From NCBI GenBank assembly GCA_029246125.1, contig JAQWNZ010000052.1:1-41880 (forward strand): a stretch of 41,880 nucleotides of DNA, read 5' to 3'. A program made the position numbers and the translations under genes. The notes beneath the pieces were generated by a model that was given only the letters and a program-made list of their open reading frames with translations, ran no database searches and was not told the origin of the DNA. Of the stretch, positions 8,912-18,627 are shown one piece after another. This DNA comes from Flavobacteriaceae bacterium. GTDB lineage: Bacteria; Bacteroidota; Bacteroidia; Flavobacteriales; Flavobacteriaceae. Position 1 is the first letter of the stretch. Each line of letters begins with the position of its first letter.

Positions 8912-10773
8912 TGATCAGAAAATTCGTTTTATTGAGTTTTACACTATTAAGCTCACTGATGTTTCTTGTTCAATTGCTCTCGCTGCAAATTTTTAATCAA
9001 AACTACGACGAACTGTCTCTTAATAATGCAGTAGAAAAAAGACCTGTCTACCCTCCTAGAGGACTTATTTACGATAGAAATGGAATTCTTTTGGTTGCAA
9101 ATCAACCTGTTTACGATTTAATGGTAATTCCTGAAGACATTAAAGTATTTGATACTTTAGAACTCATTTCATATTTAGAAATCAGTAAAGAAGAAATAAT
9201 TAAAAGATTAAGAAATGTAAAACAATTTTCATCTAAAAGACCATCAGCAATTTCGCGTCAGATAAGCAAAGAAAAGCGAGCTCTTTTCCAGGAAAAAATG
9301 TGGAAATACACAGGTTTTTATTTTCAAAAGAAAACGATACGAGATTACACCCTACCTATAGCTTCTAATATCCTAGGATATACCAGCGAGATAAATTCTG
9401 CCGAACTTAAAACTAAAAATGATTATGATCTTGGTGAAATGATTGGTCGCCAAGGAATAGAGAAAACATACGAAACAATACTTAGAGGTAAAAAAGGGTT
9501 CCAATTTTTCCAAAAGGATCGATTTAACAGAATCATTGGTTCTTATGAAGAGGGTAAATATGATTCTAAACCTGAAACTGGAGAAAATATAACACTAACA
9601 ATAGACGCTGAACTTCAAACTTATGGAGCATCTTTAATGCAAAATAAAAGAGGAGGTATTGTAGCTATTGAGCCTCTAACAGGAGAAGTATTAGCACTTG
9701 TTACAGCGCCGAGCTATGACCCAAATTTATTAGTTGGAAATAAACGATCGAAAAACTTTAGGACCTTGGTCAATGATACAATAGCAAAACCTTTATTTGA
9801 CAGAGGGTTACAAGCTGAATATTCTCCAGGCTCACCATTCAAAACCTTAAATGCACTTATTGCTCTTCAAGAAAATGTAATTACATCACAAACTATTTTT
9901 TCCTGTAACCAAGGACATTTCTATGCTAAAGGTGCTTTTATGAAGTGTCATTGTCAAGTTGGTACAAGAAATAATTTATTGAAAGGGGTTTACAATTCCT
10001 GTAATAGTTACTTCGCTAAAACTTATGCAAAAATTATTGGAAAAGATTCAACAGCTTCTTTCGGACTTGACCGTTGGAAAACTCATTTAGAGCAGTTTGG
10101 TTTGGGAAATTACCTTGGTTACGACCTTCCCATTGGAAAAAAAGGATTTATACCAGGTAATTCATATTATGATAGATGGTATCAAAAAGGAAGATGGGGA
10201 CCTAGCACTATAATCTCTAATGCTATTGGCCAAGGAGAAATTCTTACTACACCAATTCAAATGGCAAATTTTACTGCTGCAATCGCCAATAGAGGGTACT
10301 ACATTAAACCCCATTTTAAAAAATTAAATAATAAAATCTTAAGGGATTCATTATTTAATAAAAGTCATACATTAATTGAAGCACGTCATTTTGAAACTGT
10401 TATTGAAGGAATGCATCAAGTTGTTGAAAAGGGGACTGCAAAAGTCGCCAAAATTCAAGGAATTGAAGTCTGCGGTAAAACTGGTACTGCAGAGAATTTT
10501 ATTCGGTTAAATGGAGAAAAAACTCAGCTTACAGATCATTCTATATTTGTGGCTTTTGCACCTAAAAAAAATCCAAAAATTGCACTTGCAGTTTTTGTTG
10601 AAAACGGATATTGGGGAGCACGTTGGGCTGCACCCATAGCTAGTCTTATGATTGAAAAATATTTAAATGGGAAAGTGAAAAGAACATGGCTAGAAAATAG
10701 AATGCTTAATGGAAGCTTAATTAGTGAATATATGAAGCCCTTGTCTGGTATGCCATTTAAAATCAATGAATAA
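8911..10773 (+). CDS. mrdA: Penicillin-binding protein 2
   Basis: YSPGSPFK (SxxK), SCN (SxN) and CGKTGTAENF (KTG) transpeptidase motifs; N-terminal TM. Confidence 0.97.
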   Translation: MIRKFVLLSFTLLSSLMFLVQLLSLQIFNQNYDELSLNNAVEKRPVYPPRGLIYDRNGILLVANQPVYDLMVIPEDIKVFDTLELISYLEISKEEIIKRLRNVKQFSSKRPSAISRQISKEKRALFQEKMWKYTGFYFQKKTIRDYTLPIASNILGYTSEINSAELKTKNDYDLGEMIGRQGIEKTYETILRGKKGFQFFQKDRFNRIIGSYEEGKYDSKPETGENITLTIDAELQTYGASLMQNKRGGIVAIEPLTGEVLALVTAPSYDPNLLVGNKRSKNFRTLVNDTIAKPLFDRGLQAEYSPGSPFKTLNALIALQENVITSQTIFSCNQGHFYAKGAFMKCHCQVGTRNNLLKGVYNSCNSYFAKTYAKIIGKDSTASFGLDRWKTHLEQFGLGNYLGYDLPIGKKGFIPGNSYYDRWYQKGRWGPSTIISNAIGQGEILTTPIQMANFTAAIANRGYYIKPHFKKLNNKILRDSLFNKSHTLIEARHFETVIEGMHQVVEKGTAKVAKIQGIEVCGKTGTAENFIRLNGEKTQLTDHSIFVAFAPKKNPKIALAVFVENGYWGARWAAPIASLMIEKYLNGKVKRTWLENRMLNGSLISEYMKPLSGMPFKINE

Positions 10774-12013
10774 TACTCTATTTTTTCGGTTGGATTGGAT
10801 CAGTGTATTGATTTACATCTGCTTGGTAAGTTTTGGTTTACTTAATATTTATTCGGCAACATATCAACAGAATATATTAATGTCATTTAATCTATCAACT
10901 GTTGTAGGTAAACAATTTTGGATTTTTATAGGGTGTGTTATTATATCTCCTTTCGTGTTATACATAAAATCAAATTTTTTTGAACACCTAAGTTATATCT
11001 TCTATGCAATTTCTATTTTATCCCTTCTTGGGCTCTTTGCTTTCGGACAAAAAATATCTGGCGCAACCTCATGGTACACTATAGGGTCACTTGGTTTGCA
11101 ACCTGCAGAATTTACAAAAATCACTACGGCTCTAGTAGTTGCAAAATTCTTGAGTGGGATTCAAACTGATATTCGGAAAAGAAATTACCTTTTTAAAATT
11201 TTACTCTTGGTATTCATACCAGTAATATTAATTTTACTCCAGCCTGATCCTGGATCAGCATTTGTGTTTTTTGGACTTTTTTTTGTTTTAATGCGTGAAG
11301 GATTAGATTTGAAATGGTTGTTTTTTGGATTGGGACTTATTGTTATTTTTATTACAACTTTGGTCTTAAATCCCCTAATAGTTTGCCTAGGAATTGGATT
11401 AATAATATTTATTATTTACCGTTTAATAAAAAAATCAAATAACAAATTAAATCCGTTTTTAATCAGTTTAGGAGCTTGTGTGTGTTTCTCTTTTTCGGTT
11501 GATTTTATTTTCAACTCTGTATTTGAACAACGTCATCGAGATAGATTTAATATTATTCTAGGTTTAGAAACGGATACAAAAGGAATTGGTTACAATATTA
11601 ATCAGTCAAAAATTGCCATTGGATCCGGAGGATTTTCAGGAAAAGGATATTTAAATGGAACTCAAACTAAAGGAAACTTTGTCCCAGAACAACACACTGA
11701 TTATATTTTCAGTACAATAGGTGAGGAATGGGGATTTTTAGGAAGCAGCTTACTAATCTGTCTTTTCACTCTTCTAATTTTTCGAATTATTTACCGTGCA
11801 GAAAAACAAAGTAATATATTTCGAAGGGTTTACTGCTATGCCTTTGCTAGTATGCTGTTTATTCATTTTTTTATTAATATCGGAATGACATTAGGTTTAG
11901 TCCCAACTGTAGGGATCCCATTGCCATTTATAAGCTATGGTGGTTCAAGTTTGATGGCCTTTAGCCTGATGTTATTTATTTATTTGAACTTTGACTCTCA
12001 ACGTCTATTATAA
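10766..12013 (+). CDS. rodA: Rod shape-determining protein RodA (SEDS family)
   Basis: SEDS motifs GATSWYTIGSLGLQPAEFTKI, LQPDPGSAFVF, VGIPLPFISYGGSSL; overlaps mrdA by 8 nt. Confidence 0.97.
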   Translation: MNNTLFFRLDWISVLIYICLVSFGLLNIYSATYQQNILMSFNLSTVVGKQFWIFIGCVIISPFVLYIKSNFFEHLSYIFYAISILSLLGLFAFGQKISGATSWYTIGSLGLQPAEFTKITTALVVAKFLSGIQTDIRKRNYLFKILLLVFIPVILILLQPDPGSAFVFFGLFFVLMREGLDLKWLFFGLGLIVIFITTLVLNPLIVCLGIGLIIFIIYRLIKKSNNKLNPFLISLGACVCFSFSVDFIFNSVFEQRHRDRFNIILGLETDTKGIGYNINQSKIAIGSGGFSGKGYLNGTQTKGNFVPEQHTDYIFSTIGEEWGFLGSSLLICLFTLLIFRIIYRAEKQSNIFRRVYCYAFASMLFIHFFINIGMTLGLVPTVGIPLPFISYGGSSLMAFSLMLFIYLNFDSQRLL

Positions 12014-12253
12014 TTAATCTCTTACATTTAAAATAACACTTAGATTATTCCCTGAAATCAGGAGCATTTTGAAAACTAATCCAAAGAATTTTTAATGTAT
12101 TGACAAATGCATCTGATTCGAAAATTAAATCTTATCAGGAAATAAAGAATAAGAAAAAATTGGAAAGAATGAGACTAAAACAATATAAAGACAACTCCCA
12201 ATTACACAAATCTCTTTTTTGAAACTTTGATACAAGCGTTTAGATTTCAAAGG

Positions 12254-14401
12254 TTATTTTTCTTTATGCTGAGCAATAGGCTTACCTATCTTGATTTGAT
12301 TTGAGAGATCCTTCAAAATTTCAACAGCTTCAGTTATATATAAATCCTTTTTCAATGATTCTTCCCAACGTTCTCTTTTTTTAATCAAATCGTCATTCGG
12401 TAGTTTAGATGAATTAGCTTCGTTTAGCCACTCAAATTCTAAATCAGATTCAAATTCTGAGATTCTTTTAAACTTATCAGCATATTTTTTATTGGATTCC
12501 CTCTTAAATTTAAATGATTCATAATCTAGATAAAATCTCGAATCATCCTGTTGTTTTTTTATCCATGCTGCTTGATCTTTAATTAATGCAACAAATGGAT
12601 TCTCTTCAATTCTCCGCTTACTTCTTTCAACTGAATAATCATAGTTAGCTAATTTTTGCGGTGGTTTATAAAGTGCTGGTGTAATCCTATCCCACGAAAG
12701 TGGATTATCCTGATCCTTTTCCCCCATTTCAACCATTGAGTATCGATCTGGAAAAATAATATCACTCTTTACCCCCTCCAATTGAGTAGTTAATCCATTA
12801 ATCCGATAAAATTTATCCGTAGTTACCTTTAATGCACCTAGATCACCATAAGTTCCTCCGGACACCATTCTATTTAAGTCAATAATATTTTGAACTGTTC
12901 CTTTTCCAAAGGTTTGTTTACTACCCAATATAATTGCACGGCCATAGTCTTGAAGAGCTGCAGCCAAAATTTCTGAAGCAGAGGCTGAAAATTCATTAAC
13001 TAAAATCACAAGGGGTCCGTCCCAAATAATACTTGGATCTTTGTCTTTTAATACTTCTTTTCTGCCTCCTGTACTTTTTACTTGAACTACCGGGCCCTCT
13101 TCAATAAAATAGCCTGTCATATCAACAACGGTTTTTAAAGATCCTCCACCATTATTTCTTAGATCAAGAATTATTCCTTTAACATTATTTTTTTTAAGTA
13201 ACTCTAATTCTTTCTTTACATCTGTAGCTGCATTTCTTTCATCATAATCTTGAAAATTGATGTAAAATTTAGGAAGCTCAATCAAACCATATTTTCCAAG
13301 ATCATCCTTTATTATAGATGATTTAGCGTATGTCTCTTCAATTACAACAACATCACGAGTTACTGGTACAACCTCAACTGTTCCGTCAACCCGTTTAACA
13401 GTTAAATAAACTTTGGTTCCTTTCGGTCCCTTTATTAACTTTACTGCATCATCTAATACCATCCCTGTTACATCTACTGGCTCCTCACCTTCCTGTCCTA
13501 CTTTTAGAATAGAATCTCCAATCTCCAGTAATTCATTTCTCCATACTGGACCTCCAGAAATAACTTCTACAATTTTTATCTGTTGATTTTTTTTTGTCAA
13601 CCGCGCTCCAATTCCTTCGAATTTACCTGACATACTCATATCAAATCTATCTTTATCGCTTGGAGCTAAATAAAAAGTATGTGGGTCAAATTGAACTACT
13701 ATAGAATTTATATAAAAAGAAAACCAATTTTTCCTTTTGATGTCCTTGAATCTTTCGAAAAAACTACTCATATCCTCTTTTATATTTTCTCTTGATTTTC
13801 TTTCAAGTTCAATATCCGTGAGTAAATTAAAAGCAGAGTCTTTTTCATGTTGCTTCAATTGATCTTCTTTTGTAGAAGTAAAATTTTGAAGCGCATTTAG
13901 CTTAAATCTTGTTCTCCATAGGTTCTTCAATTCGACAAGATTAGATGCATAGGGTGCAGTTTCAAAATCCAAATCTATTTCTTGCTTTTTTGAAAAATCA
14001 AAAGGTTGTTCTAAAAGATCTTTGTAGAATTGTTCAACCTGGTCCATACGCTCAATAATTTTAGCATATGTCAAGTCAAAAAAAGTAAGTTCAGTATTTT
14101 TAATTTGATCATCTATTTTGTATTTATATTGCTCAAAAGAATTGATATCAGTCTGGAGGAAAAAACGATGTTGACCATCTAAATTATCTAGATAGTCAGT
14201 ATAAACATTCTCGGAGAAAGTATCGTTGATTTCTTTTGGACTATAATGCCCTCTTTCAAGGACATAGGATATAATTTCTAGTAATAACTTGTCTTTATTT
14301 GGATCTTCATTTTTTAAATTGAATCCAAAAAAAATTCCACTAAAAAGGATGATAGAAAGGACCAAAATAAAAGATCGCATAGATTTTTTTTTAAATTTCA
14401 T
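12254..14401 (-). CDS. Carboxy-terminal (tail-specific) processing peptidase, S41 family with PDZ
   Basis: PDZ region GIGARLTKKNQQIKIVEVISGGP, catalytic NEFSASASEILAAALQDY and TFGKGTVQ, C-terminal DUF3340-like region. Confidence 0.95.
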   Translation of the reverse strand: MKFKKKSMRSFILVLSIILFSGIFFGFNLKNEDPNKDKLLLEIISYVLERGHYSPKEINDTFSENVYTDYLDNLDGQHRFFLQTDINSFEQYKYKIDDQIKNTELTFFDLTYAKIIERMDQVEQFYKDLLEQPFDFSKKQEIDLDFETAPYASNLVELKNLWRTRFKLNALQNFTSTKEDQLKQHEKDSAFNLLTDIELERKSRENIKEDMSSFFERFKDIKRKNWFSFYINSIVVQFDPHTFYLAPSDKDRFDMSMSGKFEGIGARLTKKNQQIKIVEVISGGPVWRNELLEIGDSILKVGQEGEEPVDVTGMVLDDAVKLIKGPKGTKVYLTVKRVDGTVEVVPVTRDVVVIEETYAKSSIIKDDLGKYGLIELPKFYINFQDYDERNAATDVKKELELLKKNNVKGIILDLRNNGGGSLKTVVDMTGYFIEEGPVVQVKSTGGRKEVLKDKDPSIIWDGPLVILVNEFSASASEILAAALQDYGRAIILGSKQTFGKGTVQNIIDLNRMVSGGTYGDLGALKVTTDKFYRINGLTTQLEGVKSDIIFPDRYSMVEMGEKDQDNPLSWDRITPALYKPPQKLANYDYSVERSKRRIEENPFVALIKDQAAWIKKQQDDSRFYLDYESFKFKRESNKKYADKFKRISEFESDLEFEWLNEANSSKLPNDDLIKKRERWEESLKKDLYITEAVEILKDLSNQIKIGKPIAQHKEK

Positions 14402-14474
14402 AGCCCATAAATATAATCATATTTGAAATTAGTTTTGTTAATATTCTTTTAAAACCTGTGGTCAAAAGATTCCT

Positions 14475-14482
14475 TACCTTTG
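14475..14482 (+). promoter_or_regulatory. Bacteroidota -7 element (TAnnTTTG) upstream of surE
   Basis: TACCTTTG 16 nt before the ATG at 14498. Confidence 0.45.
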
Positions 14483-14497
14483 CGATGCAAGTATGAT

Positions 14498-15268
14498 ATG
14501 GAAAAAAAACCTTTGATTTTAGTAACCAATGATGATGGTATTACAGCTCCTGGTATTCGAGCCTTGATAGAAATTATGAATGAAGTTGGTGAAACAGTTG
14601 TAGTCGCACCTGATAGCCCTCAATCTGCAATGGGACATGCTATAACAATTAATTCGACGTTGCATTGTGAAAAAATAATTGTAGATAATGGCTCTCAATT
14701 AGAATACAGTTGCTCGGGTACACCCGCTGATTGTGTAAAACTAGCTGTTAATGAACTCTTAGATCGCAAGCCAGACCTTTGTGTTTCAGGAATTAATCAC
14801 GGTTCAAATTCATCTATCAATGTGATTTATTCAGGTACGATGAGTGCTGCAATGGAAGCTGGCATAGAAGGAATTCCTGCTATTGGTTTTTCACTATTAG
14901 ATTATAATTGGACAGCTGACTTTAACCCTCTGAGGAAATATATCAAACAAATAACTACTGAAGCCTTATCAAATGGGATTCCTGAAAATGTGGTTTTGAA
15001 TGTAAATTTTCCAAAACTAAAAGAAAAAGAAATCAAAGGAATCAAAATCTGCAGACAAGCAAAAGCTAATTGGATTGAAAAATTTGACAAAAGGACCAAC
15101 CCTATGGGTAGAGAATACTTCTGGTTAACTGGTTCATTCGTTAATCAAGACAAAGGAGAAGATACTGATGAATGGGCTTTGAAAGAGGGATATATTTCTA
15201 TTGTTCCTACTCAATTTGACCTCACTGCACATCACAGTATTCAACAATTGAACACATGGGATTTATAA
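14498..15268 (+). CDS. surE: 5'/3'-nucleotidase SurE
   Basis: LILVTNDDGITAPGI, APDSPQSAMGHAIT, SGINHGSN motifs. The start is moved from the TTG at 14480 (inside the promoter element) to the ATG at 14498. Confidence 0.96.
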   Translation: MEKKPLILVTNDDGITAPGIRALIEIMNEVGETVVVAPDSPQSAMGHAITINSTLHCEKIIVDNGSQLEYSCSGTPADCVKLAVNELLDRKPDLCVSGINHGSNSSINVIYSGTMSAAMEAGIEGIPAIGFSLLDYNWTADFNPLRKYIKQITTEALSNGIPENVVLNVNFPKLKEKEIKGIKICRQAKANWIEKFDKRTNPMGREYFWLTGSFVNQDKGEDTDEWALKEGYISIVPTQFDLTAHHSIQQLNTWDL

Positions 15269-15546
15269 AAGATAAATACTTCTTATGGGGAATATTTGCT
15301 GGCTTTTTGTGGACTAGTTTTGGAGTCATAATTCTTGTTTTTTCTCTTTCTGAAGCCTCATTAGAAGATTCTCTTTTTTATCTATATGAGCAAAAGCGTC
15401 TAGGTGGTTTAATTTCATTAGCAGCTTTGATAAACCTACCAATATTCTTTATTTCTTTACGTAAAAATAAAACATCTTTTGCAGCAGGTATTGTTGCTAT
15501 ATCCATAATAATCGTAATTTTTGTCGGATTATTAAAGTTAATTTAA
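15256..15546 (+). CDS. Small (96 aa) three-TM membrane protein of unknown function between surE and lpxB
   Basis: ORF with ATG overlapping surE by 13 nt; three hydrophobic segments; intact and co-directional. Confidence 0.7.
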   Translation: MGFIKDKYFLWGIFAGFLWTSFGVIILVFSLSEASLEDSLFYLYEQKRLGGLISLAALINLPIFFISLRKNKTSFAAGIVAISIIIVIFVGLLKLI

Positions 15547-15558
15547 CAAATCTCACAT

Positions 15559-16668
15559 TTGAAATACTATCTAATTTCAGGAGAAGCTTCAGGCGATTTA
15601 CATGGTTCACATTTGATTGCTGCATTAAAAAAGTTAGACCTTAATGCTCGTTTTAGAGCCTGGGGGGGCGATCTAATAAAAAAAGAAGGTGCTGAATTGG
15701 TGAAACATTACAAAGAAATTGCCTATATGGGGTTTTGGGAGGTTATATCAAATCTCCCCCATATTTTAAAAAACATCCAGTTCTGTAAAGATGATATTAT
15801 AAAATTCAAGCCAGATGTAATTATATATGTTGATTACCCAGGTTTTAACTTAAGAATTGCTAAATGGGCTAAATCTAAGGGGTTTGAAAATCATTACTTT
15901 ATTAGCCCCCAAGTTTGGGCTTGGAAGGAAAGTAGAGTAGAAAAGATTAAAAAATTTATTAATTCACTTTATGTAATTCTTCCTTTTGAAAAAGCCTTTT
16001 TTGAAGACAATCATGATTTTAAGGTTCATTACGTTGGGCATCCATTAATGGACTATATCACTAAATACGAAGAAAACAAACAATTTCTTTCGAATAATCT
16101 TCTTGATGAAAGCAAACCAATTGTAGCATTGATCCCAGGAAGTAGGATTCAAGAAATTAGGAAAATGTTACCAATTTTTGTTAAGGTTGCTGCTAAAATC
16201 CCAGACCATCAGTTTATAATTGCCGGTGCACCAAGTGTTCCTCTCCATTACTACAATGATTTGATTGGAAATTCCCCATTAAAGGTTATTTATCAAGCTA
16301 CTTACGACTTGCTTCAAAATAGTAATGCAGCACTAGTTACTAGTGGTACGGCAACATTGGAAACAGCATTATTTAAAGTACCTCAATTGGTTTGTTATCG
16401 AACAAGCTATATAAACTACTGGATTGCAAAAAAAATCCTTAAGCTCAAGTATATTTCACTTGTCAACCTAATTTTAGACAGTGAAGTTGTCTTAGAACTT
16501 ATTCAAGGGGAGTGTAATTTAAAAAGGCTAGAATTAGAGCTTAAAAAGCTGATTAATTTAAAAGATAAAACTCAGCAGGAAGGATATAAAAAGATCCCCT
16601 CAATATTGGGCCTAGGTAGTGCAAGTGAAAAAACCGCAAATCTGATCTATAATTCAATAATTAGTTAA
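15559..16668 (+). CDS. lpxB: Lipid-A-disaccharide synthase
   Basis: MKYYLISGEASGDLHGSHLI, YVDYPGFNLRIAKWAK, SPQVWAWKESRV, YVGHPLMD, LIPGSRIQEI motifs; TTG start. Confidence 0.97.
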   Translation: MKYYLISGEASGDLHGSHLIAALKKLDLNARFRAWGGDLIKKEGAELVKHYKEIAYMGFWEVISNLPHILKNIQFCKDDIIKFKPDVIIYVDYPGFNLRIAKWAKSKGFENHYFISPQVWAWKESRVEKIKKFINSLYVILPFEKAFFEDNHDFKVHYVGHPLMDYITKYEENKQFLSNNLLDESKPIVALIPGSRIQEIRKMLPIFVKVAAKIPDHQFIIAGAPSVPLHYYNDLIGNSPLKVIYQATYDLLQNSNAALVTSGTATLETALFKVPQLVCYRTSYINYWIAKKILKLKYISLVNLILDSEVVLELIQGECNLKRLELELKKLINLKDKTQQEGYKKIPSILGLGSASEKTANLIYNSIIS

Positions 16669-16685
16669 ATGGTTAGGGCCAAAAA

Positions 16686-17231
16686 CTAACCCCTAAATTT
16701 TGGTCTAAAAGTCTTTCTGTAATTTTCAAAATCTTCTGGCTTTGAAAATACCTGATAATCTCCTTGTTTAATCATTTTTAAAAAAAGTTCTAATTGCTGG
16801 GGCTTGTAATATCCAACAACTGGCATAATAGGGTCTCCATTTTCACTAAAAAACACCATAGTGGGATAACCTTTTACCCCTAAAAATTGAGTGAATTGAT
16901 GAGTCGCATTTCTCCCTTTACGATTGGGATCAAAATTTGGATTTGTAAAGGTTTTTTCAAAAAAATTGATTTCTTCCTGCCCCTCGGCATTAAACTTTAC
17001 AGCATAATAATGTTCTGTTATGTAACGAGATACATCTGGGTTTTGAAAAGTGTTTTTATCTAATAACTTACAAGGGCCACACCAGTCAGTGTAAACATCC
17101 ATAAAAATTTTTTTAGGCTCTTTTTTTTGGGCTTCCATTGCCTGAGCTAAACTCATCCATTCGATGTTTTGTGCCTGAAGCTCATTAAAACCAAAGAGTT
17201 GAAACACAATAATTAGAAGTAGTTTTTTCAT
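16686..17231 (-). CDS. Secreted thioredoxin-fold protein
   Basis: Signal peptide plus MDVYTDWCGPCKLLDKNTF (WCGPC) and GYPTMVFFSENG (cis-Pro). Confidence 0.9.
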   Translation of the reverse strand: MKKLLLIIVFQLFGFNELQAQNIEWMSLAQAMEAQKKEPKKIFMDVYTDWCGPCKLLDKNTFQNPDVSRYITEHYYAVKFNAEGQEEINFFEKTFTNPNFDPNRKGRNATHQFTQFLGVKGYPTMVFFSENGDPIMPVVGYYKPQQLELFLKMIKQGDYQVFSKPEDFENYRKTFRPKFRG

Positions 17232-17274
17232 ATTAAATTAGAAAAGAAAAGTTTTACAAAATTACATTTTATTT

Positions 17275-18618
17275 TTATTGTACAAGATCCTCAGCTCCGT
17301 GGGTTAATCTTTTTAAAGGTTTAAGTAAAAGCATGACTAAGATCCCAATTACCGTACAAAATACAAATATCCCAGTAAAAATTTGTTTTTCCCCAGCTGT
17401 TTCCGCAAAACCCCCTACACTAGCAGCTAATTTATTTCCTAATCCTGTTGCAGCCCAATATAGCCCCATGATTGAAGCCGCATATTTAACCGGTGCTAGT
17501 TTTGTTATAAAAGAAAGGGAGACAGGTGAAGCACATAATTCTCCAATGGTATGAAATAAGTATGCTAAAACAAGCCAGTACATTGCTGATTTACCAATTA
17601 GTTCATATTCCATTGCTGCGAAGCGCATAAACATGAATCCCCAACCCATAATTATTATTCCAATAGCCATTTTATATAAAGAAGAAGCTTCTTTTCCTTT
17701 CAATTTAATTTTCATCCAAAAAGCTCCAACACCAACTGCAAGTGTAATGATAAAGAAAGAGTTTAAGGATTGAAACCAGGATGCTGGAATTTCAATCCCC
17801 ATTAGAATTCGGTCTGTTTTCTGTTTAGCATAAAGATTCATTAATCCTCCTGCCTGTTCAAATGCTCCCCAAAAAAAAATGATTAATAGGAATGATATTA
17901 ATAGTACTTTTACTCGGTCTTTTTCAATAGATGTTAATTTTCTATTACGAAATTCATTTTCTGGATGAGATGCTTTTCCTATAAAATCTCCAACTCCAAC
18001 TAAATATTTTTGGCCATACATATATGTAATTTGTCCAATCAACATTCCAATTGCAGCAAGACCAAATCCATAATGCCAATTGTATGTTTCTCCAACCCAA
18101 CCACAAAGCAAAGGAGCTGTAAATCCACCGATGTTTATCCCCATGTAAAAAATATAAAATCCTAAATCTCTTCTTTCATCACCAGCAGGATACAAACCTC
18201 CTACCATTGAGGAAATATTAGGCTTTAAGCAGCCTACTCCGAGGATAACAAAAAAACACCCCATATAAAAACTAAATTCGGTATCAAATGCCAGTATTGT
18301 ATGACCTACACAAAGCAAAGCGCCACCAAGTAATACTGTTTTCTTTTGACCTAATAAATTATCTGCGATCCATCCTCCAGGGACAGAGGCTAAATAGACA
18401 AGCATCGTGTACCATCCATAAAGGGCAATTGCTTCAGAATTGGTCCAGCCAAAACCTGGATTATCTCCTTGGGTTTTTGCAACTAAAAAAAGTGTAAATA
18501 AAGCTCGCATTCCGTAATAGGAAAAACGCTCCCACAATTCAGTAAAAAATAATACATAAAGCCCTGCCGGGTGGCCAAAAATTGTATTAGGCTCATTATC
18601 TGGATTAATTGTAGTCAT
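17275..18618 (-). CDS. POT/PTR family proton-dependent peptide transporter (MFS)
   Basis: FFTELWERFSYYGMRALFTLFLV, GGWIADNLLGQKKTVLLGG, FYIFYMGINIGG motifs. Confidence 0.95.
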   Translation of the reverse strand: MTTINPDNEPNTIFGHPAGLYVLFFTELWERFSYYGMRALFTLFLVAKTQGDNPGFGWTNSEAIALYGWYTMLVYLASVPGGWIADNLLGQKKTVLLGGALLCVGHTILAFDTEFSFYMGCFFVILGVGCLKPNISSMVGGLYPAGDERRDLGFYIFYMGINIGGFTAPLLCGWVGETYNWHYGFGLAAIGMLIGQITYMYGQKYLVGVGDFIGKASHPENEFRNRKLTSIEKDRVKVLLISFLLIIFFWGAFEQAGGLMNLYAKQKTDRILMGIEIPASWFQSLNSFFIITLAVGVGAFWMKIKLKGKEASSLYKMAIGIIIMGWGFMFMRFAAMEYELIGKSAMYWLVLAYLFHTIGELCASPVSLSFITKLAPVKYAASIMGLYWAATGLGNKLAASVGGFAETAGEKQIFTGIFVFCTVIGILVMLLLKPLKRLTHGAEDLVQ

Positions 18619-18627
18619 AAAAAAATT

